Assembly (NCBI GenBank): GCA_003153955.1
Contig: PMCB01000051.1
Span: forward strand, 11,869 to 21,410
Length of the DNA: 9,542 nt
Reading direction: 5' to 3'
From: Dehalococcoidia bacterium
GTDB taxonomy: Bacteria > Chloroflexota > Dehalococcoidia > Dehalococcoidales > Fen-1064
The notes under the pieces were generated by a model. That model had not been told where the DNA came from. It saw nothing but the letters and a program-made list of their open reading frames with translations, and did no database searches. Positions 1-6,586 of the stretch are shown in pieces (the stretch's first letter is position 1; each line of letters begins with the position of its first letter). The translations under genes were made by a program, and so were the position numbers.

Positions 1-40
1 GTAAGTTTGCCACTTTCTCCCCAGCTTCCTCTACAACCTT

Positions 41-70
41 ATTATAGTCTTTTTCGCCAACTGCGGTCAA
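41..70 (-). promoter_or_regulatory. sigma-70-type promoter reading out of the left edge
   Basis: On the minus strand TTGACC (65-70) and a perfect TATAAT (41-46) are separated by 18 nt. Transcription would start near position 34 and run off the window, so the gene it serves is not visible. The stretch also lies in a reading frame open from a TTG at 70 to the edge, so a coding start there is a competing reading. However, no Shine-Dalgarno sequence precedes that TTG, and a full hexamer pair is the more economical explanation. Confidence 0.55.
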
Positions 71-106
71 ACGTGTATTGAATTACAGTTTCCCGGAGGA
101 ATTAAC

Positions 107-916
107 TCATTCCCGGGCTTTGATATTATTCACCAACCAATTTAAAAACGTTTCTGTCTCTTGGGTTCCGTCCAGCGTGAAGTCCACTTCATGCAGCAGG
201 CTCTGACTGGTGGCGCCGCCGGTCACCAGCACGGTCAATCCCATAAACTCCTGCCTTTCCCGGGCGACCCGGATGGCGCGGAACGCAGGCAGGTCGCCGA
301 TGTCATCCCCGAGATAGATTGCTCCGCTGAGATGGTATTGCTGAATGAGACCGGTGACCGCTGTGCCTTTATCGATATCCACCCCGGGCACGATGCCGAT
401 ATTGGTTTTTTCGTCCATTAGACGAAGGTTTTTAATGTGAGGAGACTTCTCCAGAAAGTCCAGTATCTGCTGTTTGGCTGTCGAAGGCTGCTGCACAGTG
501 TTGTAGTGCACGCTGATGGAAGCCCATTTATCCTGAACGATGACACCGTCAATGGACCGTAAAGTTTCCAGTTCAGCCGCCAGGGCGCGCATATCGGACA
601 GCGAGGCCGAAACATCCGGGTGCAGCACGGCCTGACCGTTTTCCCACCATTCCATCCCGTAATGACCGATGTATTTGACGCCGGGGATGTTGATGATTTC
701 CCGTAGGGCCCCGGTTTTCCGTCCGGAAATGACGGCCAGCAGGTCAAGACGGGAAGTAAGTTCGGTTAACTGTGGTATTGTCGGCGGCGGAATGGGTGTT
801 TCCAGAAAATCCCGGGGAATCGGGCTGATAGTGCCGTCCATATCGGTAATTAAACCGAAAGGCTTACGCCGGATGATTTTTTTAAGCGATTCCAGATTGT
901 CGAGAAGACATGCCAC
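107..916 (-). CDS. otsB: Trehalose-phosphatase-like HAD hydrolase (OtsB family)
   Basis: Likely dephosphorylates trehalose 6-phosphate to trehalose in the cytoplasm, the last step of compatible-solute synthesis. The 269-residue product has the usual OtsB length. HAD motif I is DMDGT (25-29; nucleophile Asp25, acid/base Asp27). The OtsB-specific signatures follow: VISGR (62-66), YIGHYGMEWW (82-91), KG at 183-184 and the acidic motif LGDDIGDLPAF (202-212). The C-terminal LDGTQETETFLNWL also resembles the family. The start is GTG at 916. An in-frame TAA lies two codons upstream, so the frame cannot extend, and the Shine-Dalgarno is poor. It follows the lipoprotein gene after 58 nt on the same strand and is probably cotranscribed from the promoter at 1414-1442. 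No trehalose-6-phosphate synthase is in the window. A related sugar-phosphate phosphatase, such as a mannosylglycerate-phosphate phosphatase, cannot be excluded. Confidence 0.85.
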   Translation of the reverse strand: MACLLDNLESLKKIIRRKPFGLITDMDGTISPIPRDFLETPIPPPTIPQLTELTSRLDLLAVISGRKTGALREIINIPGVKYIGHYGMEWWENGQAVLHPDVSASLSDMRALAAELETLRSIDGVIVQDKWASISVHYNTVQQPSTAKQQILDFLEKSPHIKNLRLMDEKTNIGIVPGVDIDKGTAVTGLIQQYHLSGAIYLGDDIGDLPAFRAIRVARERQEFMGLTVLVTGGATSQSLLHEVDFTLDGTQETETFLNWLVNNIKARE

Positions 917-974
917 AATTTAAATCTAGCAGGTGGCCGGACGAATAGTCAAAACAGCCGTCATTAACAGCCGG

Positions 975-1361
975 TTATTTTACCGACCAGCTGACATTAT
1001 AGCTGCCTTCAGTTTTCGTGCCGGTAATCACCAGTTGATAGATGCCGCCGTTGTCCGCGTTGATTTCAGTTGTACCCGAAGTGCCGGCAGTCAGGTTCGA
1101 AACCGCTGTTTTGGACGGGTCCAGTATCTGAATGGATAATGTTCCGCTCTTCACTGCCGATGAATATGTAAAATCAATTGTTTTTCCTGCGCTGGTACTT
1201 ATCCCAAAGGTATTCGTGCCGTTAAAATAATGATAGGATTCCTGGGCATGATTGGGACCATTTGACCCGACCGCGCCCACCAGTTCAGCATCACACGACG
1301 AAAAAACTAAACATGAAAACAAAACTAAAACAATGATAATTCCAACCAGCCGCTTACTCAT
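975..1361 (-). CDS. Small secreted lipoprotein of unknown function
   Basis: I do not recognise a named family. The 128-residue product starts with a lipoprotein signal peptide: positive MSKR, a hydrophobic run (residues 5-20), then two possible lipobox cysteines, Cys17 (LFSC) or Cys23 (FSSC). The mature part is about 105 residues, rich in Gly, Ser, Thr and Asn, with alternating hydrophobic strands (FGISTSAG, IDFTYSS, GTLSIQILD, GIYQLVITG, SYNVSWSVK). This looks like a small beta-sandwich of the kind found in extracytoplasmic pre-peptidase or carbohydrate-binding domains; that is inference. The frame is open up to an ATG at 1391, but the ATG at 1361 is chosen because AAAGGGGA lies 7 nt upstream of it and the longer start would place extra residues before the signal peptide. 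It has its own consensus promoter and a strong 5' hairpin, so it is probably well expressed. Confidence 0.75.
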   Translation of the reverse strand: MSKRLVGIIIVLVLFSCLVFSSCDAELVGAVGSNGPNHAQESYHYFNGTNTFGISTSAGKTIDFTYSSAVKSGTLSIQILDPSKTAVSNLTAGTSGTTEINADNGGIYQLVITGTKTEGSYNVSWSVK

Positions 1362-1374
1362 TACGGAATCCCCT

Positions 1375-1401
1375 TTAATCATAATTATCAATTATGATTA
1401 A
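1375..1401 (-). repeat. Perfect 12-bp inverted repeat in the lipoprotein-gene leader
   Basis: Arms TTAATCATAATT (1375-1386) and AATTATGATTAA (1390-1401) are exact reverse complements around a 3-nt spacer. The element lies between the promoter start site (about 1407) and the Shine-Dalgarno AAAGGGG (1370-1376), overlapping the latter by two bases. In RNA it would form a 5'-terminal AU-rich hairpin that could stabilise the message or restrict ribosome access. In DNA it could be a dimeric repressor operator just downstream of the start site. The sequence does not decide between these. Confidence 0.7.
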
Positions 1402-1413
1402 CAAACTTTTCTC

Positions 1414-1442
1414 ATTATATGTTCCTGTCCGAAAATTGTCAA
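1414..1442 (-). promoter_or_regulatory. Consensus sigma-70 promoter for the lipoprotein gene
   Basis: On the minus strand TTGACA (1437-1442) and TATAAT (1414-1419) are both perfect hexamers with the ideal 17-nt spacer. The predicted start is near 1407, about 46 nt upstream of the ATG at 1361. It probably also serves the downstream trehalose-phosphatase gene. It lies back to back with the alaS promoter. Confidence 0.88.
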
Positions 1443-1488
1443 ACTTTTTAAAACCTGTCGTCTGAAAGCTGGCAGATGATGTTTTTCA

Positions 1489-1517
1489 TTGACAGCCTCA
1501 CGCGGTTAGCTTAAAAT
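1489..1517 (+). promoter_or_regulatory. Sigma-70 promoter of alaS-ruvX-tgt
   Basis: TTGACA (1489-1494) and TAAAAT (1512-1517) are separated by 17 nt. The predicted start near 1524 leaves a leader of about 26 nt, too short for a T-box or another structured regulator. Expression is therefore likely set by promoter strength. GGAG (1538-1541) lies 8 nt before the GTG start of alaS. Confidence 0.82.
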
Positions 1518-1549
1518 CAATTGTAATTGCTTGATTTGGAGTTAATATC

Positions 1550-4195
1550 GTGAATAGCGACGAGATTAGAAGTTCTTATTTAAAATTTTTCGAGGCCAAA
1601 GGGCACAAAATTGTGCCCAGTTCCTCATTGATTCCTTACGGCGACCCGACATTACTGCTGACCAGCGCCGGCATGGTGCAGTTTAAACCTTATTTTACCC
1701 AAAAAGCCGTGCCCCCGGCCCCGCGCCTGACCACCTGTCAGAAGTGTTTCCGCACTACGGATATGGATTCTGTCGGGGATGCGACGCACTGCACCTTTTT
1801 CGAGATGCTGGGTAATTTCAGTTTCGGCGATTATTTTAAGAAGGAAGTGATTCCCTGGGCCTGGGAATATGTCACTCAATACCTGAAAATCCCCCCGTCC
1901 CGCCTCTGGGTCACGGTTTTTCGTGACGATGATGAAGCCTTCGAAATATGGCGGCAAACCGGAGTGCCCGAAAACAGGATTGTGCGGTTAGGGGAAAGCG
2001 ACAATTTCTGGGGTCCGGCCGGTAATTCCGGGCCGTGCGGCCCCTGCACTGAAATTCATTATGATTTGGGCGAAAAACACGGCTGCGGCAAACCGGACTG
2101 CAAACCCGGCTGCGACTGCAAACGCTATACTGAAATTTGGAACCTGGTTTTTACCCAGTTTTACCAGGACGAAAGCGGCAAACGCACCAATCTGCCCAAA
2201 CCCAACATCGATACCGGTATGGGTTTGGAGCGGGTTACTACTATCATGCAGGGCAAAACTTCGATGTATGAGACAAATGTTTTTGCCCCGCTGCTGCAAA
2301 AAGTGACCGATTTATCCGGCACGAAATACGGCGCTAATGCTGTTACCGATAATGCCATGCGCATTGTGGCCGAACACGGCCGGGCGATTACATTCCTGCT
2401 GGCAGACGGCGTGATGCCGGGCAAAGAGGGACGCGGCTATGTGCTGCGGCGACTTTTACGCCGCGCCGAGTATTTCGGCGAGACATTGGCCCACGAAAAA
2501 CCGTTCCTGACCGCGGTCGCGGAAGAAGTGATTAAAAATATGGGGCATGTCTACCCCGAACTCGAAACCAATCAAAAACATATCATGCATGTGATTACGC
2601 TGGAGACAGAGGGTTTCCGCAAGACACTGCCTGTCGGACGCGGCATGCTGGAAAACATTATCAGTAAAATTAACAGCCAGCAGGGACAGGCTAAAATAAT
2701 TCCCGGCAACGATGCCTTTATCCTCCACGATACCTACGGGTTCCCCATCGATCTGACGAAAACAATCGCCGCATCGCACGGTTTTACGGTGGACGCGGCC
2801 GGTTTTGACGCGGAAATGGAAAAGCAGCGGGAACGTGCCAAATCTGCCCAGAAACACGGTGTCGGCGGCAATGCGACCGTCACGATGGAATCAAACATGG
2901 AATGGAAAAAAGGCTCGCCGCTGCCCGTTTTTACCGGTTATGATAAAACCGGCGCGAATGCCGTTATCCTTGCGCTATTATCCGAAGGCGAATCGGTGGG
3001 AGTCTTGAACGAAGGGCAAGAAGCCAGTCTGGTGCTGGATAACACGCCGTTTTACGCAGAAATGGGCGGGCAGGTCGGTGATACAGGTGAAATTATCGGG
3101 AAATCCGGTCGGTTCGCCGTCACGGATACGGTAAAAACAACGTTAGGAATAATTGTACACCGCGGTAAAATGCTCCGCGGTACCATATCCACCGGCGACA
3201 CAGTTGAGGCTGAAGTCAACCGGGAACGCCGTCTGGATATTTCCCGTAACCATACCGCGACACATATCCTGCAGCATGCCTTGAGACAGGTATTGGGAAA
3301 ACAGGTACAGCAGCGGGGTTCGCTGGTCACGCCGGACAGATTAAGGTTCGATTTCTCCCATCTTGTGGCAATGATGCCGGATGAAATCCAGAAAGTCCAG
3401 CATCTGGTAAATCAGTTTATCCGTGAAAATCTGCCGGTCTATGCCGAGGAAATGTCATATCAGCAGGCAGTCGACCAGGGCGCCACGGCCCTTTTCGATG
3501 AAAAATACGGGGATGTCGTGCGCGGTTTAAAAATCGGTAGGCCGCCGGTAAGTTTTGAATTATGTGGCGGGACGCACGTCGGCGCAACCGGCCAAATCGG
3601 CTTCTTTCACATTGTCACCGAAAGCAGCGTCGGTTCGGGTTTACGACGTATTGAAGCGGTCACCGGACGGGGCGCAGAAGAGTATGTCCGCAAGCTGACC
3701 GAAGATTTGCAAGTTATCGCACAATCCGTTGGCGGCACTGCTGAAAATGCGAAAGAAAAAGCAGCCGAAACGATTAGTGCCCTGGAAAACGAAAAGAAAC
3801 TGCGCCTGGCGGTTGAGAAAGAGCTGGCGCATAAAGTTGTTGAATCCCTGCCGGTAGAAGAAATAAACGGCGTCAAAGTCATTGCCGCGCAGGTGCCTTC
3901 ATTAACGCCGCAAGTTGTCCGGGATATGAGCGATTCGCTGCGGGAACGCATCAAGAGCGGCATTATCGTCCTGGCGACAGTCTCTGAAGATAAACCTTCA
4001 TTTTTGGCGGTGGTGACGCAGGACCTTGTTGGCAAAGGTTTTAATGCCGGCAATATCGTGCGCGAAGTTGCCAAAGTAACCGGCGGCAGCGGCGGCGGCA
4101 AACCCACCATGGCCCAGGCCGGCGGCAAGGATAAAACCAAAATCGAAGAGGCGCTGCAATCGGTGAAAAAACTGGTTGCGCAGCAGGGAAAATAA
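1550..4195 (+). CDS. alaS: Alanyl-tRNA synthetase
   Basis: Charges tRNA-Ala with alanine in the cytoplasm and hydrolyses mischarged Ser/Gly-tRNA-Ala. The 881-residue product is full length (E. coli 875). The class II catalytic domain starts at the N terminus (SYLKFFEAKGHKIVPSSSL) and includes the NFWGPAGNSGPCGPCTEIH segment. A Cys-rich insert follows (Cys179, 184, 188, 190), common in many bacterial AlaRS and possibly metal binding. The editing domain keeps its zinc ligands His568 and His572 (HTATH) and Cys672 and His676 (CGGTH). The end holds the C-Ala domain with the glycine-rich GGSGGGKPTMAQAGG. The start is GTG, fixed by the GGAG 8 nt upstream and the N-terminal MNSDEIRSSY. It is the first gene of an operon: its TAA overlaps the ATG of ruvX by one base. 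Confidence 0.98.
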   Translation: MNSDEIRSSYLKFFEAKGHKIVPSSSLIPYGDPTLLLTSAGMVQFKPYFTQKAVPPAPRLTTCQKCFRTTDMDSVGDATHCTFFEMLGNFSFGDYFKKEVIPWAWEYVTQYLKIPPSRLWVTVFRDDDEAFEIWRQTGVPENRIVRLGESDNFWGPAGNSGPCGPCTEIHYDLGEKHGCGKPDCKPGCDCKRYTEIWNLVFTQFYQDESGKRTNLPKPNIDTGMGLERVTTIMQGKTSMYETNVFAPLLQKVTDLSGTKYGANAVTDNAMRIVAEHGRAITFLLADGVMPGKEGRGYVLRRLLRRAEYFGETLAHEKPFLTAVAEEVIKNMGHVYPELETNQKHIMHVITLETEGFRKTLPVGRGMLENIISKINSQQGQAKIIPGNDAFILHDTYGFPIDLTKTIAASHGFTVDAAGFDAEMEKQRERAKSAQKHGVGGNATVTMESNMEWKKGSPLPVFTGYDKTGANAVILALLSEGESVGVLNEGQEASLVLDNTPFYAEMGGQVGDTGEIIGKSGRFAVTDTVKTTLGIIVHRGKMLRGTISTGDTVEAEVNRERRLDISRNHTATHILQHALRQVLGKQVQQRGSLVTPDRLRFDFSHLVAMMPDEIQKVQHLVNQFIRENLPVYAEEMSYQQAVDQGATALFDEKYGDVVRGLKIGRPPVSFELCGGTHVGATGQIGFFHIVTESSVGSGLRRIEAVTGRGAEEYVRKLTEDLQVIAQSVGGTAENAKEKAAETISALENEKKLRLAVEKELAHKVVESLPVEEINGVKVIAAQVPSLTPQVVRDMSDSLRERIKSGIIVLATVSEDKPSFLAVVTQDLVGKGFNAGNIVREVAKVTGGSGGGKPTMAQAGGKDKTKIEEALQSVKKLVAQQGK

Positions 4196-4644
4196 TGGGG
4201 CGTACGCTGGGAATTGACGTCGGCGACCGGCGAATCGGGCTGGCTTTAAGCGATTCCGGCGGAATTCTGGCCAGTCCGTTGACCATCATCGAGCATACCA
4301 CGGAACCTGCGGATATCGAAGCTATCCTGAAAATCGCTCAGGAACGCGAAGCCGAGCGGATAATTGTCGGCTTGCCGCGCCTGATGAACGGCGATATCGG
4401 CCCCCAGGCGCAGAAAGTGCAGGCTTTTACCGAGGTAATGCGTTCGCATACTCAAATCCCGATCGAATACCGCGACGAACGTTTGACGACGGTAACGGCG
4501 CAGCGGCTGCATCAGGAATCGGGGTTTAAAAAGAAAAACCGGAATAACCGCAACATCAGATATGATGCCATGGCCGCGGCGGTGATTTTACAGGACTATC
4601 TGGAAGAAATGGCAGCCAACAAACAAAGAGAAAACAAATTATGA
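4195..4644 (+). CDS. ruvX: RuvX/YqgF RNase-H-fold nuclease (pre-16S rRNA processing / Holliday junction resolvase-like)
   Basis: A 149-residue YqgF-family protein. Characterised members are nucleases with an RNase H-like fold, implicated in pre-16S rRNA 5'-end maturation and, in some species, Holliday-junction resolution. The N-terminal strand carries the catalytic Asp8 (LGIDVGDRRIGLALSD). VGLPRLMNG (58-66), the acidic DERLTT (94-99) and the C-terminal DAMAAAVILQDYL (124-136) complete the usual active-site set. Length is normal for the family. The ATG at 4195 overlaps the alaS stop by one base, with AGGGA just upstream inside alaS, and its own TGA overlaps the ATG of tgt (ATGA). Translational coupling along the operon is therefore expected. 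alaS-ruvX adjacency is common in bacteria. Confidence 0.95.
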   Translation: MGRTLGIDVGDRRIGLALSDSGGILASPLTIIEHTTEPADIEAILKIAQEREAERIIVGLPRLMNGDIGPQAQKVQAFTEVMRSHTQIPIEYRDERLTTVTAQRLHQESGFKKKNRNNRNIRYDAMAAAVILQDYLEEMAANKQRENKL

Positions 4645-5810
4645 ATGAAATCCGTATCCTGAAAACCTGCGGCAAAGCGCGCGCCGGTGAATTGAGTACA
4701 CAGCACGGCGTTATCAAGACTCCGGTTTTGTGTCCGGTCGGCACGCAGGGTTCGGTGAAAACATTAACCCCCCGGGATGTGCGCGACGTCGGTATGAACA
4801 TGATACTGGCCAATACTTATCACCTGTACTTGAGGCCGGGCATCCCGACGATTGAAAAACTCGGTGGTTTACATAAGTTTATGAACTGGGACGGGGCGAT
4901 ATTGACCGACAGCGGCGGATATCAGCTTTACAGCCTCTCCAAACTGCGGCAGATTAACGATGAAGGTGTTATGTTCCAGTCCCATATTGATGGCAGCCGG
5001 CATGAATTTACCCCGGAACTGGCAATTAAGTATCAGGAGTCACTAGGTTCCGATATCATCATGGTGCTGGACGAATGCATCGACCATAATGAAAGCCGCG
5101 AACGTGTTCACGCTGCGATGGTGCGGACCCACCAATGGGCGGAAAGGTGCCTGAAAGCGCATCACAGGCCGGGACAGGCGTTATACGCGATTGTCCAGGG
5201 CGGACTTTTCCCGGACTTGCGAAATCAATCGGCGGAATACCTGACTAAGCTGGAATTTGACGGTTTTGCCCTGGGGGGATTGAGCATCGGGGAGCCGAAG
5301 CAGGTAACATTTGACATAACGGAACAAATCACTGCGCTTTTGCCGCTGGATAAACCCAGATATTTAATGGGAGTGGGCGCGCCGGAAGATGTGGTGGAAT
5401 GTGTCGCGCGCGGCATCGATATTTTTGATTGCGCCATGCCGACACGTGTCGCACGGAATGGTGCGCTCTATACCCGGGCGGGCAGGGTGGATATCGAAAA
5501 TGCCATTTACAGTCAGCAGGCCGGGCCGATCGACAACACCTGTCATTGTTATACCTGCAGCAACTTTTCCGCGGCCTATTTGCATCATCTTTTCCGCAGC
5601 AAGGAATTACTCGCCTACCGTCTGGCCACGATTCACAATCTGGCTTTTATGAGCAATCTGGTGCAGGATGTCAGGAATTCGATACTGGGCGGCACATTTG
5701 ATACCTTTAGAAATCAGTTTTTGTCTACCTACAAAACCACCGACGAACAAACCCGCATCAGTCAAAAACAAAAATGGTTTGAAGCCAGACAGCGAGAATC
5801 AACGGATTAA
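4641..5810 (+). CDS. tgt: tRNA-guanine transglycosylase (queuine/preQ1)
   Basis: Exchanges guanine-34 for preQ1 in the GUN anticodons of tRNA Asp, Asn, His and Tyr, the entry step of queuosine modification. The 389-residue product matches bacterial Tgt in length. The general-base Asp90 is in DSGGYQ. The substrate loop YAIVQGG and GGLSIGEP are present, and the nucleophile Asp263 lies in FDCAMPTRVARNG. Zinc ligands are Cys301, Cys303, Cys306 and His332, with the same spacing as E. coli 302/304/307/333. The ATG overlaps the ruvX stop by 4 nt, and the upstream Shine-Dalgarno is weak (AAAGAG), so it probably depends on coupling. Other queuosine genes (queA, queC-F) are not in the window. The gene converges with the E1-like gene, with 20 nt between their stop codons. 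Confidence 0.96.
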   Translation: MNEIRILKTCGKARAGELSTQHGVIKTPVLCPVGTQGSVKTLTPRDVRDVGMNMILANTYHLYLRPGIPTIEKLGGLHKFMNWDGAILTDSGGYQLYSLSKLRQINDEGVMFQSHIDGSRHEFTPELAIKYQESLGSDIIMVLDECIDHNESRERVHAAMVRTHQWAERCLKAHHRPGQALYAIVQGGLFPDLRNQSAEYLTKLEFDGFALGGLSIGEPKQVTFDITEQITALLPLDKPRYLMGVGAPEDVVECVARGIDIFDCAMPTRVARNGALYTRAGRVDIENAIYSQQAGPIDNTCHCYTCSNFSAAYLHHLFRSKELLAYRLATIHNLAFMSNLVQDVRNSILGGTFDTFRNQFLSTYKTTDEQTRISQKQKWFEARQRESTD

Positions 5811-5811
5811 A

Positions 5812-5851
5812 GACACGATCGGCTTCATTTTTATTTGCCGATAACCGTGTC
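5812..5851. terminator. Possible bidirectional hairpin between convergent tgt and E1-like gene
   Basis: GACACG-ATCGGC (5812-5823) can pair with GCCGAT-AAC-CGTGTC (5837-5851): 12 base pairs, a 3-nt bulge and a 13-nt T-rich loop. It begins one base after the tgt stop and overlaps the last codons of the opposing gene. Neither side ends in a clear U-tract, so it is not a textbook intrinsic terminator. The position between convergent genes is the main support. Confidence 0.35.
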
Positions 5852-6574
5852 GCCGCAGTGTTCGCAGTTGATATTTCTGACGACTTTCAGTTCGGTGAAT
5901 TTAATGTTCAGCCCGTCGTAAATCAATAGCCTGTCCGTTAGCAGCGTCCCGATTCCCGTAATATATTTGATCACTTCAGTGGCTTCAATCGCGCCGATGA
6001 CAGCCGGGGTCGTGCCGAGTACCGGGAATTTGTGTTCCTGCGGCAAAGCATGATAGACGCATTTGATGCAGGCGCTTTTCCCGGGGATTACTGTCATCGT
6101 CCGGCCTTCCAAACCGGAGACGGCGCCGTGAATAAAAGGAACTTTGTGCTTCACGGCGGCTTTATTTAACAGAAACCGGGTGGACAGGTTGTCCATCGCG
6201 TCCACAATCACGTCAAACCCTTCCGTCAATTGCGCGGCATTGCTTTCGTCGATGGTTATATGGACCGTTTCGATGGTAATATTTTTGTTTAATTTCGTTA
6301 ATTTGTCATAAGCGGATGCGGTTTTCGCTTTGCCGATGTCTTTGTCCCCGTGCAAAATCTGGCGGTTGAGGTTGCTGAGTTCCACTTTGTCGTTATCGAT
6401 AACCCGGACCGTCCCCACGCCGGCTGCCGTCAGGTAGAGCGCAACCGGGGAACCAAGTCCGCCGGCACCGGCAATGACAACACTCGCCTTCTTTATCTTT
6501 TCCTGTCCGGCTTCACCGATACCGGGAATCATTATCTGGCGGTCGTAACGCTGTTTTTCTTCAGGCGAAAGCAT
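5831..6574 (-). CDS. E1-like adenylyltransferase (MoeB/ThiF/HesA family)
   Basis: ATP-dependent enzyme predicted to adenylate the C-terminal glycine of a small ubiquitin-like sulfur carrier (ThiS, MoaD or a relative) before sulfur loading. The 247-residue protein begins with the family's LSPEEKQRYDRQIMIPGIG. It has the Rossmann nucleotide loop GAGGLGSP (36-43), IDNDKVELSNLNRQ (59-72; Arg71), GKAK (81-84) and DAMDN (125-129; Asp128). A structural zinc site is formed by Cys169/Cys172 (CIKC) and Cys237/Cys240 (CEHC). There is no rhodanese extension, and no clear counterpart of the extra cysteine of ThiF. ATG 6574 is preferred over the in-frame TTG at 6580 because AGGTG lies 9 nt before it. The Shine-Dalgarno overlaps the pfkA stop, 12 nt away, so the two genes are coupled. 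No carrier gene is in the window, so the substrate is open. Confidence 0.88.
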   Translation of the reverse strand: MLSPEEKQRYDRQIMIPGIGEAGQEKIKKASVVIAGAGGLGSPVALYLTAAGVGTVRVIDNDKVELSNLNRQILHGDKDIGKAKTASAYDKLTKLNKNITIETVHITIDESNAAQLTEGFDVIVDAMDNLSTRFLLNKAAVKHKVPFIHGAVSGLEGRTMTVIPGKSACIKCVYHALPQEHKFPVLGTTPAVIGAIEATEVIKYITGIGTLLTDRLLIYDGLNIKFTELKVVRNINCEHCGDTVIGK

Positions 6575-6586
6575 CAACAATCACAC

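Noticed and set aside
1..70. Partial coding sequence starting at TTG 70 on the minus strand
   Set aside because: All three minus-strand frames are open over the last 30 or so bases, there is no Shine-Dalgarno before the TTG, and the bases are better explained by a promoter. Too short to call.
92..117. Inverted repeat CCCGG...CCGGG at the end of otsB as its terminator
   Set aside because: Arms pair only with a 2-nt bulge, the stop codon lies in the loop, and no T-tract follows on the minus strand.
161..923. Plus-strand frames opposite otsB
   Set aside because: No ribosome-binding site, no family resemblance, and fully contained in a confident minus-strand gene.
953..973. Direct repeat AACAGCCG (953-960 and 966-973) between the lipoprotein and otsB genes
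   Set aside because: Only 8 bp, two copies, one overlapping little else of note. Not enough to claim an operator or attachment site.
1524..1549. T-box or leader regulation of alaS
   Set aside because: Only about 26 nt separate the predicted start site from the GTG start, too short for such an element.
2456..4140. Long open frames antisense to alaS (for example 3607-4140 and 2456-2857)
   Set aside because: They lie wholly within alaS, translate to low-complexity or Cys/Arg/Ser-rich sequence without recognisable motifs, and are codon-bias shadows of the real gene.
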